Part shown: piece after piece, positions 42,508 through 51,064 of the stretch | Numbering within the stretch: position 1 is the first letter of the stretch | How the letters are laid out: each line of letters starts with the position of its first letter | Origin: Pseudomonadota bacterium | GTDB taxonomy: Bacteria; Pseudomonadota; Gammaproteobacteria; Legionellales; Legionellaceae | Direction: 5' to 3' | Assembly (NCBI GenBank): GCA_020161725.1 | Contig: JAIUOG010000003.1 | Span: forward strand, 1 to 52,703 | DNA: 52,703 nt | Translations under genes and position numbers: made by a program | The notes under the pieces: model-generated | The model's database searches: none | What the model saw: the letters and a program-made list of their open reading frames with translations, nothing else | What the model was told of the DNA's origin: nothing

Positions 42508-43946
42508 TTGTAACGGATATACCTTCAACTTGGGCTTTTTTAGACAATCTCGCATCTATTGTTCCAGCTAAAGATTATTTATCGAGCGAAAATTATTATA
42601 ATAAAACAATTAGAGTGATTAATTTATGCCGTTCTTATGAACATCAAACGATTGGCTATTATGCTTCGTTGTTAGCACATGCAAGAGATCATAAACCCAT
42701 TCCTTCGGTTGATAGTATTCAAGGCGTGTCCAATACAAGCTTATCGAAATTGATATCACAAGACGTGCATGAGGAAATTCAACATAGTTTAAAAGATATT
42801 AAGGCGGATGAATTTGTCTTAAGTCTTTATTTTGGCCAAAATATGGCAAAATGCCATACCAATCTTGCTAAAAAATTACATGGGTTATTTCCTCTACCTA
42901 TGCTGCGTTTTTATTTTGAATATAAAAAGCAATGGCAGATTAAAGAAGTCAAAACCATAGGCATTGAAGATGTTCCCGAACATCATATGGAATTTATGCA
43001 AGCTTCGGCAGAAAGCTATCTTTCAAAAAAACGCTTTCACCAATGGCGCAAAAAGCAACGCTATCATGACTTGGCTATTCTAGTAGATAACAACGAGCCC
43101 AATGCACCATCCAACAAAAAGGCCTTGGATATTTTTGCAAATATTGGCGAATCCATGGGGTTAAATGTCGATTTCCTTGAAAAAAATGATTGTAAAACCT
43201 TAGCTGAATATGATGCGCTTTTTATACGAGCAACGACTTCGGTCAATCATTATACCTATCATTTTTCTAGGTGGGCTGAACAAGAGAATTTAGTAGTCAT
43301 AGATGATCCACAATCGATAGTTAAATGCAGCAATAAAGTGTATTTAGCTGAATTAATGCGAAGCCATCAAATTTTAACGCCACCGACCATTTTCATTAGT
43401 AAGTATGACAAAGAAATGCCGAAGATTGACTTTCCTTGCGTATTAAAAAGGCCTGATAGTGCTTTTTCTCATGGCGTTATTAAGTTAGAAGATGAAAAGG
43501 CTCTGCAAAAATCACTTTCACAATTTTTTAAAATTTCCGACTTAGTTTTGGTTCAGCCTTTTATTCCGACAGAATATGATTGGCGTATTGGTATTTTAGA
43601 TAATAAACCCATTTTTGCTTGCCGTTATTTTATGGCGCAAAATCACTGGCAGATATACAACTGGGATGCCAACAATGAGAAAAAAGAGGGAGCACATGAA
43701 ACAGTACCAATATATGAGGTTCCTGATGCTGTTTTAAAAACAGCCTTAAAATGCACCCGTTTAATTGGTGATGGTCTTTATGGTGTGGATATTAAAAGTC
43801 ATGGCGATAATCATTATGTTATCGAGGTCAATGATAATCCTAATATTGATTATGGCATTGAGGATGAAATTTTAGGCGAATCTCTCTATGAGCAAGTTAT
43901 GAATGTATTTTTACAACGCATTCGCAGGAAGCATGGTTATGTCTAA
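42495..43946 (+). CDS. RimK-type ATP-grasp ligase with RLAN-like N-terminal domain
   Basis: A 483-residue cytoplasmic ligase. Residues about 1-150 form an extension of the RLAN kind (RimK-like ATP-grasp N-terminal; RSYEHQTIGYYASLLAHARD). The remainder is a RimK-like ATP-grasp module: VLKRPDSAFSHGVIKL near 316, LVQPFIPTEYDWRIGILDNK, GDGLYGVDIKSHGDNHYVIE and EVNDNPNIDYG near 443, with the metal-binding Glu and Asn. ATP-grasp enzymes of this type activate a carboxylate as acyl phosphate and join it to an amine, often adding glutamate. The acceptor is not known. The gene overlaps the peptidase and the next ligase. Confidence 0.9.
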   Translation: METIIVTDIPSTWAFLDNLASIVPAKDYLSSENYYNKTIRVINLCRSYEHQTIGYYASLLAHARDHKPIPSVDSIQGVSNTSLSKLISQDVHEEIQHSLKDIKADEFVLSLYFGQNMAKCHTNLAKKLHGLFPLPMLRFYFEYKKQWQIKEVKTIGIEDVPEHHMEFMQASAESYLSKKRFHQWRKKQRYHDLAILVDNNEPNAPSNKKALDIFANIGESMGLNVDFLEKNDCKTLAEYDALFIRATTSVNHYTYHFSRWAEQENLVVIDDPQSIVKCSNKVYLAELMRSHQILTPPTIFISKYDKEMPKIDFPCVLKRPDSAFSHGVIKLEDEKALQKSLSQFFKISDLVLVQPFIPTEYDWRIGILDNKPIFACRYFMAQNHWQIYNWDANNEKKEGAHETVPIYEVPDAVLKTALKCTRLIGDGLYGVDIKSHGDNHYVIEVNDNPNIDYGIEDEILGESLYEQVMNVFLQRIRRKHGYV

Positions 43947-45159
43947 TTATTCGCTTTTTTCTGTCGTTGGTATTGAAATTGAATATATGTTGGTCGATAG
44001 GGAATTAAATGTAAGCCCTAAATCTTCGCTCTTATTAGAAAAATTAGCAGGAAAAATAGTTAATGAGGCAAGTTTAGGCGAAATAGCAGCTAGTAATGAA
44101 TTAGTCATGCATGTTATTGAATTAAAAAATAATGGGCCTAAACCACCCGCAAGCCAAATAGCACAAGATTTTCAAAAAGCAATAGAAGACCTTAAGCCCC
44201 ATCTTTATAATTTAGATTTACAACTCTTACCCTCAGGTGCTCATCCCTGGATGGATCCCTTAAAAGAAACATTACGCTGGCCCCATGGTAATAGAGATAT
44301 TTATCAGCAATATGATCAAATCTTTAATTGCGAAGGGCATGGGTTTGCTAATCTTCAAAGCATGCATGTCAATCTACCTTTTGCCAACGATGATGAGTTT
44401 AGTAAATTACATAATGCGATAAGACTTATTTTGCCTTTAATACCTGCAATCGCCGCAAGCACCCCTTTTTTAGATGGCAAAAAAACAGAACTTTATGATG
44501 CTCGCCTCCATTTTTATGCGAAAAACCAACAACGTATTCCTTCGATTAGCGGGCATCTAATCCCTGAATTTATTTGCTCTGAAGAGGAATATCAGCAAAA
44601 GATTTTACAGCCAATGTATAAGGATATAAGCCCCTTTGATAAAGAAGGTATTTTGCAGCATGAATGGCTTAATTCAAGAGCGGCAATTCCCAAATTCAAT
44701 TACAAGGCAATAGAGATTAGAATTATTGACTCACAGGAATGCGTTAAAGCCGATATTGCTATTGCTCTTGCCCTAATTGCGATTCTTAAGCATTGGATTT
44801 ATACGGATGATTATTTTTTAAAAAATCCGATGGCCATAGAACCCTTAAAACAAATCTTTAATGCGACCATTAAAACGGGCTTTAATACAGAAATTGATAA
44901 TGCTAATTTGTGTACCCAATGGCAATTACCAAAACGTAAAATGACAGCAAGACAAATTTGGGCTTTATTAATAGAAAAAGTAAGCACTGATTTAGATCAA
45001 GTGAGCCAACAAGTACTTGAGCGTATTTTAAGCGAAGGAAGCTTAAGTGAACGCTTAATTAAAGCCTGTGGCAATGATTTTTCAACACAAACATTTAAAC
45101 CTATTTATCGAGAATTAAGCCACTGCCTTATGAATAATCAACTTTTTGATGCCCGATGA
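43939..45159 (+). CDS. GCS2-family carboxylate-amine ligase (glutamate--cysteine ligase-like)
   Basis: A 406-residue enzyme of the glutamine-synthetase-fold GCS2 superfamily (glutamate--cysteine ligase 2 and YbdK-type). GIEIEYMLVD at residues 11-20 carries the Mg-binding Glu pair, and the family's central MHVNLPF and RAAIPKFNYKAIEIRIIDSQ near the active site are present. These proteins form gamma-glutamyl or similar amide bonds with ATP. I chose ATG 43939, overlapping the previous stop by 8 bp with AGGAAG upstream; in-frame starts at 43903 and 43933 are possible. The end overlaps the hydrolase by 4 bp. The amino-acid partner cannot be assigned. Confidence 0.88.
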   Translation: MSNYSLFSVVGIEIEYMLVDRELNVSPKSSLLLEKLAGKIVNEASLGEIAASNELVMHVIELKNNGPKPPASQIAQDFQKAIEDLKPHLYNLDLQLLPSGAHPWMDPLKETLRWPHGNRDIYQQYDQIFNCEGHGFANLQSMHVNLPFANDDEFSKLHNAIRLILPLIPAIAASTPFLDGKKTELYDARLHFYAKNQQRIPSISGHLIPEFICSEEEYQQKILQPMYKDISPFDKEGILQHEWLNSRAAIPKFNYKAIEIRIIDSQECVKADIAIALALIAILKHWIYTDDYFLKNPMAIEPLKQIFNATIKTGFNTEIDNANLCTQWQLPKRKMTARQIWALLIEKVSTDLDQVSQQVLERILSEGSLSERLIKACGNDFSTQTFKPIYRELSHCLMNNQLFDAR

Positions 45160-45857
45160 AAAAGGCCTTAGTTATCAGTTGCGAACATGCTGTAAATACA
45201 GTACCCGAAGCCTATCAAGCCCTTTTTCATGATTCTAATGTATTAGATTCTCACCGCGGTATTGATTTTGGCGCAGTTCACATCGGCCAATATTTTCAAC
45301 ATTTTTTTAAAGCGCCTTTCTTTAAGACTAATGTAAGCCGTTTAGTTATTGATTGTAATCGAAGCTTACATCATAAAGATCTGTTTTCTGAATTTACGAA
45401 GCCACTTAAATTGGAAGAAAAAGAGGATTTAATTAAGCATTATTATTCACCATATCGACATGCCGTCTTAGCGAAGATAACAGAACTGGTGCAAGCTGAT
45501 TTCCAAGTTATTCATCTATCTCAGCATAGTTTTACTCCAAGCTTAAATAACATTGAACGTAATGCAGATATTGGCTTACTTTATGATTCACGTAAAAAAG
45601 AAGAACGTCTATTTGCAGCGCAATGGCGTTCCTCTTTAAAAAATATAGCGCCACATTTAAGGGTGCGTATGAATTACCCTTATCTGGGATTAAGTGATGG
45701 CTTTATCAGCCATCTTAGAAAACAATTTTTTCCCCATCGATATCTCGGATTTGAAATCGAGGTAAATCAAAGCTTAGTGCAGACAAGACAAAGCACCCTC
45801 GTTATTGCTCAATTTTTAGCAGAAAGCTTAGGTTCCTTATTAGAACAAGGGGTATAA
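45156..45857 (+). CDS. N-formylglutamate amidohydrolase-like enzyme
   Basis: A 233-residue protein of the N-formylglutamate deformylase superfamily. Diagnostic motifs are ISCEHAVNTVPEAYQALF, DSHRGIDFGA, VSRLVIDCNRSLHHKD and VIHLSQHSFTP, which supply the Zn/His catalytic centre. The classical enzyme (HutG) splits N-formylglutamate in histidine breakdown, but no other hut gene is here. It is the fourth gene of the overlapping cluster and starts 4 bp inside the GCS2 gene, so cleavage of a glutamyl amide produced by the ligases is more likely. Confidence 0.85.
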   Translation: MKKALVISCEHAVNTVPEAYQALFHDSNVLDSHRGIDFGAVHIGQYFQHFFKAPFFKTNVSRLVIDCNRSLHHKDLFSEFTKPLKLEEKEDLIKHYYSPYRHAVLAKITELVQADFQVIHLSQHSFTPSLNNIERNADIGLLYDSRKKEERLFAAQWRSSLKNIAPHLRVRMNYPYLGLSDGFISHLRKQFFPHRYLGFEIEVNQSLVQTRQSTLVIAQFLAESLGSLLEQGV

Positions 45858-45875
45858 AAAAACAACCACATGGTG

Positions 45876-45881
45876 TATAAT
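45876..45881 (+). promoter_or_regulatory. -10 box before the gene at 45913
   Basis: TATAAT lies 31 nt before ATG 45913, suggesting the paralogue pair has a promoter separate from the amidoligase cluster. No -35 at 17 nt was seen. Confidence 0.4.
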
Positions 45882-45912
45882 TTGAACTTTAATTGATAAG
45901 TAAGGCAACAAT

Positions 45913-46914
45913 ATGAGTTTAACTATAGACGATATAAAAATCATTATTGGCGATGACATTTATGCTTTATTAGATAATCATGGAAAAATTCCAGAGCTTC
46001 AACAATACGTTGAAAGTGACCAATTTAGCTTAACAGAAGACCAAATTATGAAGCTTTTCGGTGAAGGCGATGAGGATCTCGATCAGGCTGATGGAAAAAT
46101 TCGAATCTGGATTGATGAATATTCCATAGACAATATAAGAGGTTCTTGTTTCTCATTTTATGCTCTTCTTAACCAAGCCTTTGAACCTCTAATTAGAGAT
46201 ATCTGCAGCATTCCTAAACACGTTACATGCACAGTAACAAATGATGTAATCACCCTAACTAAAGCCTATCTTTCAGTAGTTAAACCTGAGATTCTCACCC
46301 CCCCCTTACATGTTCAACATGCGCTTGCCTATCTTTTTGAAGAAAAGAATTTTGTATTGGATATAAACACATATGATGAGATTGAAATTGAATTAACCCC
46401 AGACGCGCTTGATAATCTATTAAACATAAAAATAGCCCTTGAAGAGAAGGGTATCCTTAGTTTTGATGAGTTTAATAAATTAACCCCCTTACAACAAAAA
46501 TTTACTTTTGATTTTTACCCAAGAACTACAGAAGCAAAAGAACTATTTATTACAAATAAGGAATGTATTTTAAATTTAGATGAAAAAAGTTTTTTGAAAT
46601 TGCTTCATTTTTTGAAATTGCTTCATTTAGATAATAAAAAGCCTTTTGCAGATTATCTTAAGCGAGATAAGCACTGCTTAGCTAAAATCTTAGCTCTAGA
46701 TTATTCTAAGATTTTAGCACTCTTAACAGCAGCGCCCATTCTGTTAAATATGGTTGATAAAAACAAAATTAGCTTAGAAAATTTATTGTCTTTAGAACTA
46801 ATTGAATTAACACTTCTTTTATCGGAAGGAAACACGGTTGATTATTCTGGAGAGGCTAAAGCTATTTTTGCAAGATTTATGCCTCCAGAAGCGACTCCAA
46901 GTCGAACCTTCTAG
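45913..46914 (+). CDS. unknown helical protein, paralogue A of a tandem pair
   Basis: A 333-residue cytoplasmic protein with no recognised domain. It is acidic and helical and aligns along most of its length with the next gene: the start SLTIDDIKIIIGDDIYALL matches PLTLKDIEDIVGAETYQLF, and YSIDN, LTKAYLSVVKPEIL and LSLELIELTLLLSE also align. AAGG precedes the ATG, with a -10 box 31 nt upstream. At residues about 226-237 LKLLHFLKLLHL contains an in-frame 18-bp tandem duplication that paralogue B lacks. Function unknown; a secreted effector or a toxin-type role is possible but nothing shows it. Confidence 0.75.
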   Translation: MSLTIDDIKIIIGDDIYALLDNHGKIPELQQYVESDQFSLTEDQIMKLFGEGDEDLDQADGKIRIWIDEYSIDNIRGSCFSFYALLNQAFEPLIRDICSIPKHVTCTVTNDVITLTKAYLSVVKPEILTPPLHVQHALAYLFEEKNFVLDINTYDEIEIELTPDALDNLLNIKIALEEKGILSFDEFNKLTPLQQKFTFDFYPRTTEAKELFITNKECILNLDEKSFLKLLHFLKLLHLDNKKPFADYLKRDKHCLAKILALDYSKILALLTAAPILLNMVDKNKISLENLLSLELIELTLLLSEGNTVDYSGEAKAIFARFMPPEATPSRTF

Positions 46915-47039
46915 CTATAGCATGCCTTCAATGATCTTAGGTTGATTAAACTAAATTATTGTAGGCATTTTATTTAATAAAAGATGCAAAAAAATAAACA
47001 TTTGTTATATTTTAGTTACCATGACACAAAGAAAGCAAA

Positions 47040-48011
47040 ATGCCTTTAACTTTAAAAGACATAGAAGATATAGTTGGTGCTGAAACGTATCAGTTATTCC
47101 AAAACGAGGGGCAAATCGAAGCTTTGCAAGCCTATATCGAAAGCGATAATTTCTATTTAACAAAAAATCAACTATTTACTCTGTTTGGTGAAGCAAGTGA
47201 AGAATATCCCTTAGCGAATGGAGTAATCGCATTTTGGGTTAGCCGATACTCAATAGATAATCTTCTTGAAGATACCTCCGCTCTTGCCCTTTATATTCTT
47301 TTAAACGATCCCTTTGAGCATTTTATTAGAACCATCTGTAATATTGAGCCAGATGAAGAATGCAGGGTAACTGAAAATGTTGTCGCATTAGCCAAAGCTT
47401 ACATTTCAGTTAAAAAACCAGAGATTTTAAATTGGCCAGATCATATTCAGCTCGCCCTCTCCTATTTCTATACGCAAAGCACATTTTTAGCCCACCATAA
47501 ATCACTGAAACCGTCAGAAAATGAACCCATATCAACTCTCCTAAAGCAAAAAATGGCTGAGCTAATAGAAAGTCTTGAACAAAAGAGAATAATTAACTTT
47601 GATGAATTTTCTAAATTAACATCCTTACAAAAAAGTTATATTTTTAATTTTTTCAATAAAATAGAAAATGCCTCTTCATTTTTTGCTACAAACAAAGAAA
47701 TTATCTTAAAGTTAGATGAAATGAGTTTTGTAAAACTGATTTCTCTTGCAGACAAAGAGTCACTCACCGGTTATCTAAAAAGAGATAAAACTCTTTTACC
47801 TACTCTTTTAAATTTAAACTATGCCAATATTGTAATTTTATTAGATTATTCCTTTAATTTTTTTGAGTTGCTTGATGAGAATCGCATTAGCATGGAAGAT
47901 TTATTTTCTTTAACTTTACTTGAGCTAACACAAATTATAAGCAATAGCTGCTCTCCTGAAGCAGAAGCCATTTTTAGCCGATTTAACTCTGTTAATTTAA
48001 TCCTTAAATAA
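47040..48011 (+). CDS. unknown helical protein, paralogue B of a tandem pair
   Basis: A 323-residue relative of the preceding gene, 125 nt downstream. Shared features include LTLKDIEDIVGAETYQLF, the SDNFYLTKNQLFTLFGE block, ALAKAYISVKKPEILNW and a C-terminal LLSF/TLLELTQI block. The product has no signal peptide. The two have diverged far at the residue level, so the duplication is old. The ribosome binding site is weak and TATATT lies upstream, so it may have its own promoter. Function unknown. Confidence 0.75.
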   Translation: MPLTLKDIEDIVGAETYQLFQNEGQIEALQAYIESDNFYLTKNQLFTLFGEASEEYPLANGVIAFWVSRYSIDNLLEDTSALALYILLNDPFEHFIRTICNIEPDEECRVTENVVALAKAYISVKKPEILNWPDHIQLALSYFYTQSTFLAHHKSLKPSENEPISTLLKQKMAELIESLEQKRIINFDEFSKLTSLQKSYIFNFFNKIENASSFFATNKEIILKLDEMSFVKLISLADKESLTGYLKRDKTLLPTLLNLNYANIVILLDYSFNFFELLDENRISMEDLFSLTLLELTQIISNSCSPEAEAIFSRFNSVNLILK

Positions 48012-48099
48012 ATAGAGCAATTTTACAACAATGCCTTTTTTGCCTTATCATTGACTCGTTTTTTAACATTAAAAATCAAATTAACACAATGAAGTTCTT

Positions 48100-48192
48100 A
48101 TGAAATATATTTTGATTACCAAACACCATGAGCCAGACATTCACGGCGCTATTGATACAATAGGTAAGATAGCACCTTTAAATATATATTAG
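48100..48192 (+). CDS. 30-residue ORF directly before a terminator
   Basis: ATG 48100 opens a 30-codon frame (MKYILITKHHEPDIHGAIDT, then IGKIAPLNIY) ending 4 nt before a strong terminator, with TTGACT at 48051-48056 upstream. It may be a small protein or the coding part of a short RNA. No clear ribosome binding site was seen. It could also be chance. Confidence 0.35.
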   Translation: MKYILITKHHEPDIHGAIDTIGKIAPLNIY

Positions 48193-48196
48193 ATTC

Positions 48197-48220
48197 AAGA
48201 GGCTTTATGAGCCTCTTTTT
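48197..48220 (+). terminator. rho-independent terminator
   Basis: An 8-bp stem AAGAGGCT / AGCCTCTT with a 5-nt loop is followed by TTT. It ends the plus-strand paralogue/30-aa unit. The convergent minus-strand gene ends in the same place (stop at 48219). Confidence 0.8.
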
Positions 48221-49493
48221 ATAATAATCGTAAGAGTAAACTGAGAATAAACACAAAAAGACCTAAGCTTAATATTGATAAAATAATAGGCTCTATAAAA
48301 GCAAATTCTTTCAATTCAAAATTTTGCGTCACAAGCTCTCTATTTCTTATCGTTTGATAAGCTAAAAGCAAAAGTCCATAGAAATAAAAAGAATAAAAGC
48401 CTACCCTCCCCATAAAACTCATATCCCAAGCATTAACATAATCAATCGGAAAATTGAGCAAAAAAAGTAATAAAAACCAGCGATAAAGCTGTTTTTTTGT
48501 TTTATCTTGCAACGCAGTAGTTAGATTTAAAAGCAGAGGAAAAAGAATTAATGAAAAATAATAAAGCCAACCAAAAGGACTGAGTAATAACATGAAAATC
48601 AAGGTTAAACAAAAACCCTGATGATTTATTTTTAAGGTCTTAACAGAGAGAAGGGGCTCTAATTTCTGATAATAAATACAAACCAGAATGATAAAGCAGA
48701 GAAAAAAACCGAGTTTGATAGGAAATAAGCTTTGCATAGTATTACGATTATCAATAAATAAACGGAATAAATAACCATAAAGGGATGCATTCCAACTATC
48801 ACCATACCAAAGCACTCGAGATAACATAGAGTAATATTGCTGATAGAGCTCCGTGCCATACAAAAGAGCCGGAATAAAGCTAAGCAATAAGAAACTAGCC
48901 AACATAAAATTAAACGCGTTCATGCGCTTATTTTTGATAAGATAAATGAATAACAATGCTGGAAATAACTTAATTGCAGCAGCCATCCCCCAAAGAAAAC
49001 CAGCCACCCCATCTCTTTCTTTAAGTAGAGCAGAATAACCTAGCATGATAAGAAAAAATAAAAGAAAACCTAGTTGTAAAATCGCTATATTGATTAATGT
49101 AGAAAAAAGGGCAAAATAAAAGAAATAAAATTCCCTCCAAATTTCCAAATAAGAATCTTTAGTAAAGGCTAAAATAAATAAGGTTCTTGCCGCAATAATA
49201 CTTAAAGCGATAGATAGTATCAGCCATAAAAATACTGCCTTTAAATAACTTAATTTTATAAAAAGCGAAAAAAACCAAAGCACAAAAGGGGGATTTAAAT
49301 TAGCAGGTAACTTTTTAACTTCAGGCAAATAACTCGTTGTTAAAACTTGGTAGGGGTTAATCCCATTTTTCAATGCTTCACAGGCTGAATAAAGGGAAGA
49401 AAAATCGAGCTTATATTGATAGTTGAAAATAAAATAAAAAAGAAGGCTATAGATAAACAGTATTAAAAAAAGAAATAAGCGATTTTTTATCAT
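48219..49493 (-). CDS. polytopic membrane glycosyltransferase, GT87/DUF2029-like
   Basis: A 424-residue integral membrane protein with about ten hydrophobic helices and an early extracytoplasmic loop YKLDFSSLYSACEALKNGINPYQ containing Asp, the GT-C fold signature position of family 87. The sequence ANLNPPFVLWFFSLFI and WGMAAAIKLFPALLFIYLIK, with the conserved K-x-x-P motif, match DUF2029 mannosyltransferases. Such enzymes use polyprenyl-phosphate sugar donors at the outer face of the inner membrane. Substrate and donor are not readable. It stands alone with repeats behind it. Confidence 0.75.
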   Translation of the reverse strand: MIKNRLFLFLILFIYSLLFYFIFNYQYKLDFSSLYSACEALKNGINPYQVLTTSYLPEVKKLPANLNPPFVLWFFSLFIKLSYLKAVFLWLILSIALSIIAARTLFILAFTKDSYLEIWREFYFFYFALFSTLINIAILQLGFLLFFLIMLGYSALLKERDGVAGFLWGMAAAIKLFPALLFIYLIKNKRMNAFNFMLASFLLLSFIPALLYGTELYQQYYSMLSRVLWYGDSWNASLYGYLFRLFIDNRNTMQSLFPIKLGFFLCFIILVCIYYQKLEPLLSVKTLKINHQGFCLTLIFMLLLSPFGWLYYFSLILFPLLLNLTTALQDKTKKQLYRWFLLLFLLNFPIDYVNAWDMSFMGRVGFYSFYFYGLLLLAYQTIRNRELVTQNFELKEFAFIEPIILSILSLGLFVFILSLLLRLL

Positions 49494-49552
49494 TTTTTAA
49501 CCAATGAAAATGCTAGGTTTATAACCTTGAAGACAGCTTGGTATACTAAGCC

Positions 49553-49664
49553 TGTCATCCTGAAAACACGTAGCTGTTTGAAGGATCTTGTTGAATGAAA
49601 AGTAAGAGATTACGCGAGATCGAACCTTGCATTCAATAAGATTCTTCGCTGTGCTCAGAATGAG
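49553..49664. repeat. long inverted repeat of the GTCATCCTGA type
   Basis: GAAGGATCTTGTTGAATG (about 49579-49596) is inverse to CATTCAATAAGATTCTTCGC (about 49631-49650), and the flanks TCATCCTGA and TCAGAATGA are also inverse. It fills most of the gap behind the glycosyltransferase gene. Similar repeats are common in other proteobacteria. Confidence 0.6.
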
Positions 49665-49670
49665 AGGTAT

Positions 49671-50141
49671 TCATTGAATTACTTTTACAGAAAGCTCTAA
49701 AATAAAATCAGCGACTAATTGTGGCTCTTTAAGATAATGAATATAGGCTTTAATACTAACCGGCTTATTAAGACGCACACCAGTTTGACTCGCCTCATCA
49801 ACCATAGCCCTTATTTCTTCACCCTGCTCACAAACAAAATAAACGTCTGATTCTGGTCTCTGTATAAACTGAGCCTGAAAAGATTTAAACACTAAAGATG
49901 CTTTTAGTTTTTTTTCTTTAACATAAGAAAAACATTGAAAGCCACCAGCTAAATCAGCGCCAACAGCTAAAGAACCAAAATACATGGAATGAAGATGATT
50001 TCTGCTGCGCCTATTCAAAGGGATTTTAAAAACAGCCTTTTCTTTAGAAAAGTGGATAAGCTTCGGCCTTAAATAACCAATTAAGGAAATTTTAAAGCGA
50101 CCAAAATACCAAAGATAGTATTTATATTTTGTAAGATTCAT
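49671..50141 (-). CDS. DUF4442-domain hotdog protein
   Basis: A 156-residue protein with the hotdog pattern of DUF4442/YiiD-C thioesterase-like proteins: RRSRNHLHSMYFGSLAVGAD resembles the substrate-binding loop, and ADLAGGFQCFSYVKEKKLKA and SLVFKSFQAQF continue the fold. It probably hydrolyses or binds an acyl thioester. The start is ATG 50141 (AAGGA 10 nt upstream), overlapping the BON gene stop TGA by one base, so translation is coupled. There is no signal peptide. Confidence 0.8.
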   Translation of the reverse strand: MNLTKYKYYLWYFGRFKISLIGYLRPKLIHFSKEKAVFKIPLNRRSRNHLHSMYFGSLAVGADLAGGFQCFSYVKEKKLKASLVFKSFQAQFIQRPESDVYFVCEQGEEIRAMVDEASQTGVRLNKPVSIKAYIHYLKEPQLVADFILELSVKVIQ

Positions 50142-50692
50142 CAAACATCCTTATTCACCTTTAAATTAGCTATTACTTTTTTTACACCGCGAATGCGGCT
50201 TACGCGTTTAATAATAGCGACAATGGATTTATCCTTTTTTACTTTTCCTGTTAAGGTAACTGTCCCATTCTCTGTTGATGCATTAATCCCAACCAAGGGA
50301 ATTGATTCATCATCAAGAACCTTCGCTTTTAAAACAGCAGCTTCAACTTTAGCTGTAATATAAGCATCCGTAAATGCGGTGTTTACCTCTTTAATAATTA
50401 AATCTTCTGCATCAACTGTTTTAACGCCTTTAGTTTCTTTAGCAAGTGTTAGGGCTTTAATAAAAGCCTCTTTATTTTTAACATTTCCCTTTAAATAGAC
50501 TACAGCATCTTGTGTATGTACCGATATTTTTAAAGGATTGAGGTTTTTATCTTTAGTATATTTCGCTTTAATCTTTGTCGTAATAACGGAATCACTAATT
50601 TGATGCTCAATTTTAATTAAATTATTTTCAGCATAAGCGATTGTCATGCTATTTAAGAATAGAGAAAAGAGAAAAATAAAAATACGCTGCAT
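50141..50692 (-). CDS. periplasmic BON-domain protein, OsmY-like
   Basis: A 183-residue protein with a signal peptide (MQRIFIFLFSLFLNSMTIAY, cleavage near AYA). Two BON domains follow: DSVITTKIKAKYTKDKNLNP ... VVYLKGNVKNKEA (about 35-100) and DAYITAKVEAAVLKAKVLDD ... GTVTLTGKVKKDKSI (about 110-180). BON domains bind membranes or lipids. OsmY-type proteins protect the envelope under osmotic stress. I chose ATG 50692; an in-frame ATG at 50704 adds four residues. It is coupled to the DUF4442 gene. Confidence 0.85.
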   Translation of the reverse strand: MQRIFIFLFSLFLNSMTIAYAENNLIKIEHQISDSVITTKIKAKYTKDKNLNPLKISVHTQDAVVYLKGNVKNKEAFIKALTLAKETKGVKTVDAEDLIIKEVNTAFTDAYITAKVEAAVLKAKVLDDESIPLVGINASTENGTVTLTGKVKKDKSIVAIIKRVSRIRGVKKVIANLKVNKDV

Positions 50693-50704
50693 AAGTTCTA
50701 ACAA

Positions 50705-51064
50705 AAAATTAATTTTCGCTATTATAACGAAGCACTATAAAAATGATAAGTATTGATTTCGCTTAAATGTCAGGTGGATATTGTTAAGTTAAGCTTTGGG
50801 CGCTGAACTGCCGCTTGGCGCGCCAGCCTAGCTTTTTTTGGGTAAGAGGCAGCGCGAGCGATCCTGTCATATTTTTACCCAACCTGTAGTGCCATTTTAA
50901 CTCACTGTGATTCAAATTTGCGTCATTCCCACACGGGCAGGGATGACAAAAAAACAAACTAAAAGGCTCAATATTGCCCTTCTGAGTGATTAAATGTCAG
51001 GATTCTAGGAGACAGCGGCAAGCAGCTAGCATTCAACCTTAGCTGCAAGCCTTCAACAACCTCA
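50705..51064. other. gene-free region with a hairpin
   Basis: GTCATTCCC / GGGATGAC (arms about 50922-50930 and 50940-50947) forms a repeat-type hairpin. The GC-rich stretch 50800-50870 contains GGCGCGCC. No ORF with start, ribosome binding site and plausible codons was found. Confidence 0.5.
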
